Shown here piece by piece: positions 1-8,518 of a stretch of 64,000 nt of DNA. A model generated the notes under the pieces. The model worked only from the letters and a program-made list of their open reading frames with translations. It was not told the origin of the DNA and did not search any database. Both the position numbers and the translations under genes were made by a program. This DNA comes from Bog-473 sp963809825 (GTDB lineage Bacteria > Actinomycetota > Acidimicrobiia > Acidimicrobiales > RAAP-2). The stretch lies in contig CAWELJ010000004.1 in NCBI GenBank assembly GCA_963809825.1, forward strand, positions 310,001 through 374,000. The letters are read 5' to 3'. Positions within the stretch are counted from its first letter, which is position 1, and every line of letters begins with the position of its first letter.

Positions 1-1
1 C

Positions 2-2320
2 CCGGTCCGGCTCATCTTCTCGGGTGAGACGAGTTCATCAAGCACCTTGTTCAGGACGAAATATTTCGCCCCTCCGTACGCGGGTCTACCCATTGACAAA
101 CCATGTGAGGTGAGCGTCTTCCCTTTGGCCTACGACCGCGAGGACCCGGCCTCGGGTCTTTCGAGTGCTTTCAAGGTTGAGATTGCCCACGAGGTGGTGC
201 ACTGCTATCAGCACTCGGTGATTAGTTATGACGAGGCCGTACGAAATGGGGCGTCTACGGTTCCCGATTGGATTTCTGAGGGAACGGCTACCTATGTCGC
301 CACGCTCTACAAAGGCTACGCAGAAACCGTCACCCCCAGCGCTTGGGCCAACGGGTGGCTCGGGACCTCGAACAAAGATCTCAGGCAACGAAGCTATGAC
401 GCCGTCGGATGGGTTTCGCTCGTGGCCCACGCCACCGGTAACGACTTGACCTCGAAAATGGCTCCGGCCTGGCGTGCCTTCGTCCAGGGAGGCCCAAACG
501 CGTTCATTGCGGCGCTGGGTGGGAATGATCCGGCCGTCGCCAAGGCCTGGGGTCCTTCGATCGTGCATATGCCGCAATGGGGCGATGTCTGGGACACCCC
601 CGGAATCGGCGTTCCGGCCGGAGCGCAACCCTCGACGATCGTCGACACCCTCAAGGCCAGGGACGTCCCTTACCAGGTCGCGATCGAACCTCTCGGAGCG
701 ATCGTCGATACCGAGTCCCTGGTTGCCAAGGGCCTGGTCGAAATCGGCGTCGACAGTGGATTCGCGTCCGTCCATGATGCCGACGGCCACAACTATCTCG
801 ACTTCACCGATCAGACGTTCTGTATGAAGGATTCGTGTCCCGACGCCGAGGTCACGTGCCCGGGTCGCCCGACCCCGCTCAAGCCCGAGCCGCTGACGGC
901 GCCGTTCACCGTCGCGGTCGGGGGGGCGGCGACTCCGTCCACCTTCACCATCGAGAACATGTCGCCGCCGACGGCACCGGTCGCGCTCCCCAAGACGGAG
1001 GGCCCATGCGGTCAGGAGCCTGGCCTGCTGCCGCCACGGGCGGCCTTCTCGGAAGGCGAGCCACACCTCCAAACCCTGAACGGCGCCAGCTACGACTTCC
1101 AAGGAGCGGGGGAGTACACCCTCGTCCGCTCGGACAGCGGGGCCGTGGACGTGCAGGTGCGCGCCGCTCCATTCGAAGACTCCTCCTCAGTGGCGTTCAA
1201 CTCGGCCGTGGCGATGAGGGTCGTCTCGACCGACGTCGAAGTTGACGCTGGTGACCCCGCCGTCGTGCTCATCAACGGCAAGAGGAACCCCGGCTCATTG
1301 ACACGGCCACGAACACTTGCGGGCGGTGGGCACCTCCGAGAGACGACGACAGGTGACGGTGATGACGTCGATGTCACGTGGCCCGACGGGAGCGAGATCG
1401 ATGTGTCGGCGAGTGTGCTGGGCGAAAATGTCACCTTCGTCCCGCCGGCGCCTGGGCTGGATCATTTTTCAGGCCTTCTCTCTGCCTTGGCAAACACGGC
1501 GAAGCCGAAGAACGCCGGGTCGCAGACGTTCCTTGGTGGTGACGGACACCGCTACATCATTGACCCTACGACTCGGTCGGGGTTCAAGCTGCTCTACGGC
1601 CCTTTCGCGGCCAGTTGGCGTATCACGAAGCCGGCTTCGTTGTTCACCTATTCCAAGGGCAAGTCGCCGAGCACGTTTGTGAAGAGTGGCTTTCCGGCAA
1701 AATTGGTGTCGGCGTCGCTGTTGTCGTCGCAAAAGCGCAAGCAGGCAGAGGCAACCTGCAGGGCGGCCGGAGTCACCGGTTCAACGCTCCTGAACGACTG
1801 TGAGGTTGACGTTGGGGAGACGGGGAAGGCGGCCCTGGCTAAGGCCACGGCTCGCGTCCAGGCTGCAGCCTCGTCGTCGCCGATGGCGACTCCACCCACA
1901 CCAACGTCACCGACGGCCACCGCAGGTGCCCACCCGGCGGGCTATTACTTCACCCATCCGTGTGCCGTTGTCTCGGTAGCCGAAGTGACCGATCTTGTCG
2001 GCCCGACCACCCTCCTGTCGGCTCGTGCCGGTCCAACGTGCGCGTTCAGACCGGGAAATTCGGCGGATGCTGATGCGATCACCTTCTCTAGCCAGTCGGT
2101 GAAGCTATTTGAGTCGGTGACGCCTGGCCAGGGGGGCAGTGGTCCCGTGCCGTTGCTCGGTCACGATGCCTTTTGCATCGTTTTGTCGCCCGATGTGTCG
2201 AATCAGGCCTATGTAGTAGCGAGCCTCGGAAACGCCGGCAGCATCCAGGTGCTCATGGCGAACTGTGCGCAGGGGACCGCCCTGACTAAAGATGCTTTGG
2301 CGCGGATTTCAGGGCTGTGA
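2..2320 (+). CDS. Secreted metalloprotease-like protein with VWD domain and DUF3558-like tail (5' partial)
   Basis: The frame is open from the first bases of the window, so the true start and probably a signal peptide lie upstream; a TTG at 47 is the first usable start inside. Near the N-terminus HEVVHCYQH followed by WISEGTATY has the HExxH...E layout of a gluzincin-type zinc peptidase. The middle (from about nt 1060 to 1660) reads as a von Willebrand type D domain: HLQTLNGASYDFQGAGEYTL at its start and the typical SWRI sequence at its end. A Ser/Thr/Pro linker leads to a C-terminal part starting PCAVVSVAEVTDLVG, with spaced Cys, that resembles DUF3558 lipoprotein domains. Role inferred: extracellular or surface proteolysis/adhesion. 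Third positions are less GC-rich than in the genes after 7000. Confidence 0.75.
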   Translation, partial: PVRLIFSGETSSSSTLFRTKYFAPPYAGLPIDKPCEVSVFPLAYDREDPASGLSSAFKVEIAHEVVHCYQHSVISYDEAVRNGASTVPDWISEGTATYVATLYKGYAETVTPSAWANGWLGTSNKDLRQRSYDAVGWVSLVAHATGNDLTSKMAPAWRAFVQGGPNAFIAALGGNDPAVAKAWGPSIVHMPQWGDVWDTPGIGVPAGAQPSTIVDTLKARDVPYQVAIEPLGAIVDTESLVAKGLVEIGVDSGFASVHDADGHNYLDFTDQTFCMKDSCPDAEVTCPGRPTPLKPEPLTAPFTVAVGGAATPSTFTIENMSPPTAPVALPKTEGPCGQEPGLLPPRAAFSEGEPHLQTLNGASYDFQGAGEYTLVRSDSGAVDVQVRAAPFEDSSSVAFNSAVAMRVVSTDVEVDAGDPAVVLINGKRNPGSLTRPRTLAGGGHLRETTTGDGDDVDVTWPDGSEIDVSASVLGENVTFVPPAPGLDHFSGLLSALANTAKPKNAGSQTFLGGDGHRYIIDPTTRSGFKLLYGPFAASWRITKPASLFTYSKGKSPSTFVKSGFPAKLVSASLLSSQKRKQAEATCRAAGVTGSTLLNDCEVDVGETGKAALAKATARVQAAASSSPMATPPTPTSPTATAGAHPAGYYFTHPCAVVSVAEVTDLVGPTTLLSARAGPTCAFRPGNSADADAITFSSQSVKLFESVTPGQGGSGPVPLLGHDAFCIVLSPDVSNQAYVVASLGNAGSIQVLMANCAQGTALTKDALARISGL

Positions 2321-2439
2321 TGCGATCAAGGGAACGATTCGCGACGCCAACTGTCGGGTTGGCGCTGGCCCTTTAGGAAGTGGTCACGCCGTGCACGCAA
2401 CTGTTAGTCCTTACATTGACCCAATGCATAGAGGCAACC

Positions 2440-2947
2440 ATGAAGACTTGGTTCGGTCTCGGTCCGGCGGCTGTTGCTGGCTCGGCCATCAGTGCGGGAC
2501 GGGTGTCGATGGCATCGGTTGCACCGGCCGCCACCCACTCCCTGCACGCCTTCAGCGTCAACGATCGACGGTACGGTGGCAACGAAACTACTGCAGCCCT
2601 GCAACCGCCACGCTTCATGTAAGCGGGAAGACTTACAAGTTCAAGCACGGATTCTGCCAGTCGATCCCTGGTTTGAGAGCGACATCGCTCTGGGCATTTT
2701 CGCCAAGGGAAAGACGGGCTAAGGCACCTTCGTTATAGATAGCGGGGGCAAGCCTTGGCTCGGATTGGATATCGGCCCTGCACCAAGTAGCGACCTTGCA
2801 CTTACGTATTCGGGCGGCAACCTTCTCGACTCTGAGGGCCCGGTGGCGTGGATGGGAACCGTCACTTCGAAGGATAAGAGGCCTCGCTGCGACCAGGTGT
2901 TGACTATGTGCCAGCAGCGGATGGAGTCAAGGATGACAAACCCTTGA
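2440..2947 (+). pseudogene. Broken small secreted-protein gene
   Basis: An ATG at 2440, with GAGG nine bases before it, opens a signal-peptide-like start (MKTWFGLGPAAVAGSAISAG). The frame stops at 2622, but similar protein-like sequence goes on in a second frame (SGKTYKFKHGFCQSIPGL) and then a third, which reads GTFVIDSGGKPWLGLDIG before the stop at 2947. The pieces look like one small secreted, cysteine-containing protein of the kind found as actinobacterial lipoprotein antigens, broken by at least two frameshifts. The family is not firmly recognised; it could also be non-coding. Confidence 0.35.
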
Positions 2948-3512
2948 GCGACGGCTTGGTGTTGCCCTTTCCGTAAATGCGATTGCAGATGGTGCCGAGC
3001 GCACTGGCGATGATGGCGTTGGCGCTCTCCGGGATGTCGCTGCTCCCATTTACAAAGAGATCGCTCACGCCCGGAACGCTGTCCTCCGTGCCCACCGACA
3101 CCGAGCAGTACTCGTTCCCTTTGATCGAATCAATCTGAAAGTCACCCTTCTCGCGGTAGGCCTTGTCACCCACTCCCGACACGGCGACCTTTTGTTGCAT
3201 GCCTGTCACGTCCTCTTGAAAGCCTTGCTTGGCAAAGCTTCCTTTGATGACGAGCACGTCGATCGCCTTGCCTCCGGACCCGGAATACACGCACTGCTGT
3301 CCGGATCCTGGGGCCGGTGTCACCTTTACTTTTGCGATCGGCGTCGCGAGCAGCGGCTGAATCTGGGACTTTGTCAGTTGCTTGCAAGCGGCCGTTGAGC
3401 TCTGGGTTGCAATAACGGCCCCCGATGCCCGTGCACTGAGAGCCGGGACCCAACCCAGTGTCACAACAATGGGAACAGTGAGGGCGAGGTAGCGCACTCT
3501 CGATCGAAACAT
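2904..3512 (-). CDS. Secreted DUF3558-like protein
   Basis: 202 residues. The start is supported by a GGAGG ribosome site about 8 bases upstream of the ATG. Residues 1-30 form a signal peptide (basic MFRSR, then a hydrophobic core, then ALSARASG). The mature part has the features of DUF3558-type proteins: CKQLTKSQIQPLL near the start, QQCVYSGSGG in the middle, then VSGVGDKAYREKGDF and a late paired Cys (CNRIYG). It has no lipobox Cys directly after the signal, so it is probably secreted rather than lipid-anchored. Function unknown. It is divergent from the LAL regulator at 3658, with an inverted repeat between the two genes. The 3' end overlaps the broken gene at 2440-2947 on the other strand. 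Confidence 0.7.
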   Translation of the reverse strand: MFRSRVRYLALTVPIVVTLGWVPALSARASGAVIATQSSTAACKQLTKSQIQPLLATPIAKVKVTPAPGSGQQCVYSGSGGKAIDVLVIKGSFAKQGFQEDVTGMQQKVAVSGVGDKAYREKGDFQIDSIKGNEYCSVSVGTEDSVPGVSDLFVNGSSDIPESANAIIASALGTICNRIYGKGNTKPSLKGLSSLTPSAAGT

Positions 3513-3608
3513 CAGTCATCCTCCAACGGTCAATGTCACAAGGGGCCCGCCTGGCTTGTTCGCCTGTGCGATCGATGCATGGTGGCATTGACCAATCGTT
3601 GCCACATC

Positions 3609-3629
3609 AGGGAAATCCCTATTTTCCCT
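3609..3629. promoter_or_regulatory. Inverted repeat in divergent promoter region
   Basis: AGGGAAA (3609-3615) and TTTCCCT (3623-3629) form a perfect 7-bp inverted repeat with a 7-base spacer. It sits between the divergent secreted-protein gene and the LuxR-family regulator, about 30 bases before the regulator's start. Operator function is inferred from position only. Confidence 0.35.
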
Positions 3630-3657
3630 TCCGAGCGTCTCGCTAGTGTTTTGGCTC

Positions 3658-6402
3658 ATGCTGTTGGGACGAGATGCCGAGTTGCAACTACTCGACGACC
3701 TCGTCTTGCGAGCCCGAGCCGGAACGAGCGGCGTCGTAGTGGTCCAGGGAGAACCCGGAAGCGGGAAAACAAGCCTCTTGGATCACTTCGTCTCCTCACT
3801 CTCCGAAGACGTCGCCGTTCTCCGCTGCGTGGGAGTGGAGAGCGAAGCCCACCTCGCCTATGCCGGGCTGGCCGGTCTGTTTAGGCCCATCCTTGAGTTC
3901 GTGCCACTGCTACCCCCGATGCAACGTTCGGCGTTGGCCTCAGCGTTGGCCCTCGAAGAAGCCCAACGCGCTGGTGATCAACTAGCGGTGGCCGCTGGTG
4001 GGCTCGCACTCCTGGCTGTGGCCGCCACTCATAAGCCAACGGTCCTGGTGATCGATGATGTGCAGTGGTTGGAGCCGAGCTCTCTCTTCGCTCTTCTCTT
4101 TTTCGCTCGTCGCATCGCCAATGATCGTCTCTGCATCGTGTTTGCGGCACGGTCCGACGCGGGAATCGACCCCCTCCTGAGGAGCTGGCCGCACTTAGCG
4201 CTCGAGGGCCTCAAGCTCGACGATGCGAAGCAGCTGATCTCGACCTTGAATCCAGGGATTTCGCTGGCTGCGGTAGAAGCGCTGGTGAGGGCGACGGGGG
4301 GGAATCCGCTCGCCCTCATCGAGGCGGCGCGTGGGCTTGATCAGTGGCAGATCACGGGAGCCCGCCCACTTGGCTCGCCACTGACGGTGGGAGACCACCT
4401 TGAGACCGCATTCGCCGTTCACTTGGAGCAGCTGAGCGCTGAGGGCCGCACGGCCGTTGCGCTCGCCGCGGCTGAACCATCGGGGGAGCGGCTCTTGCTG
4501 TTGTCGGCCGGCACAGATGTCGGGGTCGGGCTGCAGGGGTTTCGTGAAGCAGTGGATGGCGGCCTCCTTGAAGAGACCACCTCGACGATTACCGTGCGGC
4601 ACCCCTTGCTGCGGTCGGTCGCACTCCAACGCACGGACCGAGGGGACCTGAGGCGCATGCATCAGGCACTGGCAAGTCACCTTGACGAAGGCGAGGCTGA
4701 ACGACGAGCCTGGCATCTCGCCGCCGCCACCGATGTCCCGGACGAGTTTGTTGCCGATTTGGTGGAATCGGCGGCTGATGCCGCGTTGGTGCGATCGGAT
4801 GTCTCCGCAGCCGTGGCCGGTTTCGAGCAGGCTGCCATGTTGAGTCCGGGAAGGGCGGATCGAGGCCGGCGACTCTTCAACGCAGGGGCCGCGGCGAGTC
4901 AGCTCGGGGTGGGGGACGAGTTGTTACGCCTGGCGTTCGCCCATACCGACGATCCAGTTCGTCGGGCCGACATCGTTGTGTTGCGGGCTCGGAGTGCCAT
5001 CGAGAGAGGTGATCAAGTTCTAGCTGCTCAACTCGTGAGAGGCGAAATTGACGCGGTGCAGAAGCAGAGCCGCATGGCTGCCGCCGTCCTACTCTCACTG
5101 GGTGCGGCCGCGGAGTGGTCTGCTGGGAATTTCGACCAGATGAACGACTTCGCCGCTGAGTCGATGGCCCTCGTGGAGGATCTGGACGAGTTGTACGGGC
5201 CGGTGATACTCCCACTCGCCATGGCGCTTATTGCCACGGTGTTTGCGGGTCGCCCCGATGTGGAATTGGCCGGCCGATGTGCCCGTGCGACGCGGCATGG
5301 AATTCCCACGGCACTGGCGGCACCTGCCACCAATGCCCTGATCATCGCCGACCAGCTCGCCGACGCTGAAGCCCTCTGGATCTGCGCCCGCAAACAATGT
5401 CGAGAAGAAGGGTCACTCTTGGCATTGATGTGGGTCGATGTAACGGGGATGATCCTGCGCGTACGGCGGGGTGAGTTCGCCCAGGCCTATGCCATGGGAA
5501 CGACGATTTTGGAACTCTTCGCCGCTATGCCAAGTCCTTACGGGCACGGGGAGGTGCAGACAACCCTGGCCCAGATTGAAGCCATCACTGGCAGGGAGGG
5601 CTCCTGTCGAGGACGAATCGAGCTCGTCCGGCGGACGGCCGCTCAGTCGGGAACCGACGTGATTGTGCTGCAGGCGGAGTACGTCCTTGGAATTCTTGAA
5701 CTCGGCCAAGGTCGATTTCTCGCCGCCGCCCGCCAGCTGCAACGCACCCACTACGAATTCGAACGGAGAGGACTGCTTGGGCTCGGAAATTGGCCGGTAT
5801 TAGGGGACCTTGTTGAGGCTACTGCGCTGGCGGGGGAGTTCGAAGAGGCACATCGGTGGCTTGCGCTTCTTCAGGCACGCACGGAGAACGACCCACTCCT
5901 TTTCACCGCCGTGGTGGTGACTCGTTCCGCGGCGATGCTTGCCGCCGATGACGAAGTGCCCCAACTGTTTGCTACGGCCCTCGCTCACGCGCGGAGTTAC
6001 GGAAACGTGTTCGAAGAAGGAAGGACGCATCTCGCCTACGGGCGTCGCTTAGCGTCCCTTGGTCGTGACGAGGCCGTCGAGGAACTCCAGATGTCTGACG
6101 AATGCTTTCAGCTGGCGGGAGCAACGCCGTGGGCAGAGCGCGCCGCAGACGGCCTAGAGGCGATCGGACGCTCCCGACCACCGCACCGATCACCGCTCAT
6201 CCAGCTCCTCACCCCGCATGAACAGGAGGTGGTAGAGCTGGCCATAACTGGGGCGACCACGCGCGAGATGGCGGAGGAGCTCTATGTAAGTCCTAAGACG
6301 GTCGAAAGTCATCTGACGAGTTCCTACCGGAAGCTCGGTGTTCGATCGAAAAGCCAGCTGGGCCACATTCTCAACCGATCGCCGGCTCGGCCACATGGAT
6401 GA
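3658..6402 (+). CDS. LAL-type LuxR family transcriptional regulator with AAA ATPase domain
   Basis: About 914 residues, the usual size for the MalT/LAL family. It begins LLGRDAELQLLDDL and has a Walker A motif (GEPGSGKTSL) near residue 32 and a Walker B-like VLVIDDVQWLE near residue 130, then a long helical TPR-like middle, and a LuxR-type helix-turn-helix at the very C-terminus (LTPHEQEVVELAITGATTRE, then VSPKTVESHLTSSYRKLGV). ATP-dependent DNA-binding activator; the inducer is unknown. The ATG at 3658 is chosen because the conserved sequence begins there; a GTG at 3646 is in frame and possible. No clear Shine-Dalgarno sequence is seen for either. It lies divergent to the DUF3558-like gene, a likely target, inside the less GC-rich accessory segment. 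Confidence 0.88.
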   Translation: MLLGRDAELQLLDDLVLRARAGTSGVVVVQGEPGSGKTSLLDHFVSSLSEDVAVLRCVGVESEAHLAYAGLAGLFRPILEFVPLLPPMQRSALASALALEEAQRAGDQLAVAAGGLALLAVAATHKPTVLVIDDVQWLEPSSLFALLFFARRIANDRLCIVFAARSDAGIDPLLRSWPHLALEGLKLDDAKQLISTLNPGISLAAVEALVRATGGNPLALIEAARGLDQWQITGARPLGSPLTVGDHLETAFAVHLEQLSAEGRTAVALAAAEPSGERLLLLSAGTDVGVGLQGFREAVDGGLLEETTSTITVRHPLLRSVALQRTDRGDLRRMHQALASHLDEGEAERRAWHLAAATDVPDEFVADLVESAADAALVRSDVSAAVAGFEQAAMLSPGRADRGRRLFNAGAAASQLGVGDELLRLAFAHTDDPVRRADIVVLRARSAIERGDQVLAAQLVRGEIDAVQKQSRMAAAVLLSLGAAAEWSAGNFDQMNDFAAESMALVEDLDELYGPVILPLAMALIATVFAGRPDVELAGRCARATRHGIPTALAAPATNALIIADQLADAEALWICARKQCREEGSLLALMWVDVTGMILRVRRGEFAQAYAMGTTILELFAAMPSPYGHGEVQTTLAQIEAITGREGSCRGRIELVRRTAAQSGTDVIVLQAEYVLGILELGQGRFLAAARQLQRTHYEFERRGLLGLGNWPVLGDLVEATALAGEFEEAHRWLALLQARTENDPLLFTAVVVTRSAAMLAADDEVPQLFATALAHARSYGNVFEEGRTHLAYGRRLASLGRDEAVEELQMSDECFQLAGATPWAERAADGLEAIGRSRPPHRSPLIQLLTPHEQEVVELAITGATTREMAEELYVSPKTVESHLTSSYRKLGVRSKSQLGHILNRSPARPHG

Positions 6403-6528
6403 GCGGTGGTGATCCTCGTGGGAATAGGAAAGGTTGGTATTCATTTCTGCAGAGGTTGAGATCGCAATCCCCATATTTGTTGTTCCGCCCTCATCGGGGC
6501 GAGGGAACTCAATCGAGTTATCGCGGAC

Positions 6529-6840
6529 ATGCTCACTATTCCTTCGACATATTTGCTGGCCATTAGTTACGACATCCCTAGGGGTCAATTGGCTCGGTTC
6601 ATCGAGACTCACGACGCAAGGAGTCAGGTGAGCCTGATGGCAGATCCACCGTCGATCGCTCACGAAGACGACCCCATCGGGGGAGTCGATGTGAAGACGG
6701 CGCAGGTGCGGCTGGGCCACTCGGATCCTCGGATGACGTTGGGGGTCTACGCATCTGCTCCGGCGTCCGCTGACCGAGCCGCTGCGGATGTCCTTGGTGA
6801 GACTTTCTTCGGCGGACCCACCGACGCTCAATCTCATTGA
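6529..6840 (+). pseudogene. Tyrosine recombinase/integrase C-terminal remnant
   Basis: Only the last about 50 codons (from near 6679) are recognisable: VDVKTAQVRLGHSDPRMTLG followed by VYASAPASADRAAADVLG. This is the C-terminal catalytic end of phage-type tyrosine recombinases, keeping the LGH box and the active-site Tyr in GVYAS. The N-terminal and core-binding domains and the HxxR box are absent, and the sequence before 6679 is unlike integrase, so the gene is truncated and inactive. It ends 90 bases from the 3' end of tRNA-Pro, the classical position for an integrase beside its attachment site. No duplicated tRNA end was spotted in 1-6900. Confidence 0.65.
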
Positions 6841-6930
6841 TCTGATTTCGTTCGCGCCAAATTTCGCGCCAACCGAAGTGTCGTCAAAGCACCCGGCCAC
6901 ACACGCAGCCTGAACAGGGAAACTCTCGAG

Positions 6931-7005
6931 TCGGGCTGCCCGGATTTGAACCGGGGACCTCTGCGTCCCGAACGCAGCGCGCTAACCAAGCTGCGCCACA
7001 GCCCG
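6931..7005 (-). tRNA. tRNA-Pro (anticodon CGG)
   Basis: On the minus strand, CGGGCTG and CAGCCCG form the 7-bp acceptor stem, with discriminator A at 6931. The anticodon arm is CTGCG-TTCGGGA-CGCAG, giving anticodon CGG, and the T arm is CCCGG-TTCAAAT-CCGGG. The CCA end is not encoded. The 3' end faces the integrase remnant, marking a probable old integration site. Confidence 0.95.
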
Positions 7006-7046
7006 TCCGCCCCCCGGGGGGAGCAGCCAGCCACATTACCCCGGCG

Positions 7047-8000
7047 TCAGCGCGCCGCTTCCCCGCTCCCGTTGGCCGACGGATCGCCGCCGTCCTCGTC
7101 GGCGCGCCCGCCCGGCCCGGCGCCGGCGTCACCGCCGGCGTAGGTGGCCACGACCTGCGCCACCCTGCGCTTGTCCATCTCCACCACCCTGAGGTCCCAG
7201 TCGCCGACCCGCACGTCCTCGCCCTCGGTGGGGATGTGGCCGAAGCGCTCGAAGAGGAGCCCACCCAGGGTGACGTACTCGCCGTCGGGGATCGCGATGC
7301 CCAGGCGCTCGCGCACGTCGTCCACGTTGGTCTGCCCGTCGATGAGCCAGCGGGTGTTGTCGACCCGGACGATGAGTGCCTCCTCCTCCTCGTCGAACTC
7401 GTCGTGGAGGTCGCCGACGAGCGGCTCCAGAAGATCCTTGACGGTCAGCATGCCGGCGACGCCGCCGTACTCGTCGACCACCACGGCGACCGCCCGGCGA
7501 TGCTTGCGCATGTCGGCCAGCGCCTCGAGGACCCCGAGCGACTCGGGCAGCAGGTAGGGCTGGCGCACCTTGCGCGAGATCTCCAGGGGGCTGGGGTCGG
7601 TCGCGTCCCGATCGCGCGGCTCGTCCCCGTTGCCGTCCGCCCGGGCCTCGGCCCTGCTGCCCGTGCGGAAGATGTCGTTGACGAAGAGGATGCCGATCAG
7701 GTCGTCGAGATCGTCGTGGACGACCGGGAAGCAGCTGTGGCCCGAGGTCCGCACCGCCCGGGCGATGTCGTCGGCGTGGACGGGGATGGTCAGGTACGTG
7801 ACGTCGACCCGAGGGGTCATCACCTCTCGGACGTCCATGTCCCTCAGGTCGGCGAGGGCCTCCGTGATGATCCTCTCCTGCTCTGACGCCTCCGCGTCGA
7901 GTGGCTGTCGGGACCGACCGTCGTCGTCAGCCGAGCGGCGCCACGGCCGCAGGTATCGCCTCGTCGGCTGTGGATCGGGCGTCTCCCGGCGGGGCGGCAC
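7047..8000 (-). CDS. CorC/HlyC-like CBS domain protein
   Basis: 317 residues, GTG start. After a charged N-terminus come two CBS domains (about residues 55-115, starting VREVMTPRVDVTYL, and about 145-205, with VVVDEYGGVAGMLTVKDLLE) and a C-terminal CorC_HlyC transporter-associated domain (about 215-295, GGLLFERFGHIPTEGEDV). It lacks the N-terminal DUF21 membrane domain, so it is the soluble CorC type, linked in other bacteria to Mg2+/Co2+ efflux; CBS pairs usually bind adenine nucleotides. It starts 9 bases after the receiver protein gene and is probably co-transcribed with it and with the ArsA pair upstream. Confidence 0.88.
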   Translation of the reverse strand: MPPRRETPDPQPTRRYLRPWRRSADDDGRSRQPLDAEASEQERIITEALADLRDMDVREVMTPRVDVTYLTIPVHADDIARAVRTSGHSCFPVVHDDLDDLIGILFVNDIFRTGSRAEARADGNGDEPRDRDATDPSPLEISRKVRQPYLLPESLGVLEALADMRKHRRAVAVVVDEYGGVAGMLTVKDLLEPLVGDLHDEFDEEEEALIVRVDNTRWLIDGQTNVDDVRERLGIAIPDGEYVTLGGLLFERFGHIPTEGEDVRVGDWDLRVVEMDKRRVAQVVATYAGGDAGAGPGGRADEDGGDPSANGSGEAAR

Positions 8001-8009
8001 GGCGCCGGG

Positions 8010-8465
8010 TCAGGGTCGGGGCCCGGGTCCCGCCTGCAGCTCGGGTCCGGCGCCCACCAGCACGGGCACGGGTGTGAACGAGTCGTCGTGGAAGGTCCCG
8101 TCGTCGAGCAGTGCGGCGACGGCACGCCGCAGGCGCAGCGGGTCGAGCGGCTTCACCAGCCAGCCCTCGGCGCCGGAGCGGCGGGCCAGGAACACGTCGG
8201 GCCGGCGGTCCAGCAACATGAGCACCGGAATGTGGTCCACCGCGTCGTAGGACTCCTGGAGCCGTAGCTCGAGCGTCACCGCCATGCCGCCCATGTTGCC
8301 CATCTGCATGTCGACGATCACGAGGTCGGGCGACTCCTCGACGACGAACGACACGACTTCGGGTCCCGAGGTCACGGCCTGCACCTCGACGTCGGGGCCG
8401 CTGATCACGGCCTCGATCTCCCGCCGGAGGGTGGGTGCGTCGCTGGCGACCAGAATGGTCTGCAC
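8010..8465 (-). CDS. Stand-alone response regulator receiver protein
   Basis: 151 residues with a single CheY-like receiver domain and no output domain. The phospho-acceptor is Asp52 (in DLVIVDMQM) and the conserved Lys is Lys105 (WLVKPLDP). The C-terminal 30 residues are low-complexity (Pro/Gly/Ala). No histidine kinase is nearby. It lies between the second ArsA-like ATPase (53 bases upstream) and the CBS protein (9 bases downstream), in one apparent operon. Output unknown; it may act through protein-protein contacts. Confidence 0.85.
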   Translation of the reverse strand: MQTILVASDAPTLRREIEAVISGPDVEVQAVTSGPEVVSFVVEESPDLVIVDMQMGNMGGMAVTLELRLQESYDAVDHIPVLMLLDRRPDVFLARRSGAEGWLVKPLDPLRLRRAVAALLDDGTFHDDSFTPVPVLVGAGPELQAGPGPRP

Positions 8466-8518
8466 GCCCGGGACACTATCGGACCCGAATGCGGCGTCGG
8501 TACTGCGCCGCCGGTGGC

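Noticed and set aside
6190..6900. 236-codon minus-strand frame opposite the LAL gene end and integrase remnant
   Set aside because: It overlaps the HTH region of the regulator and shows no family similarity.
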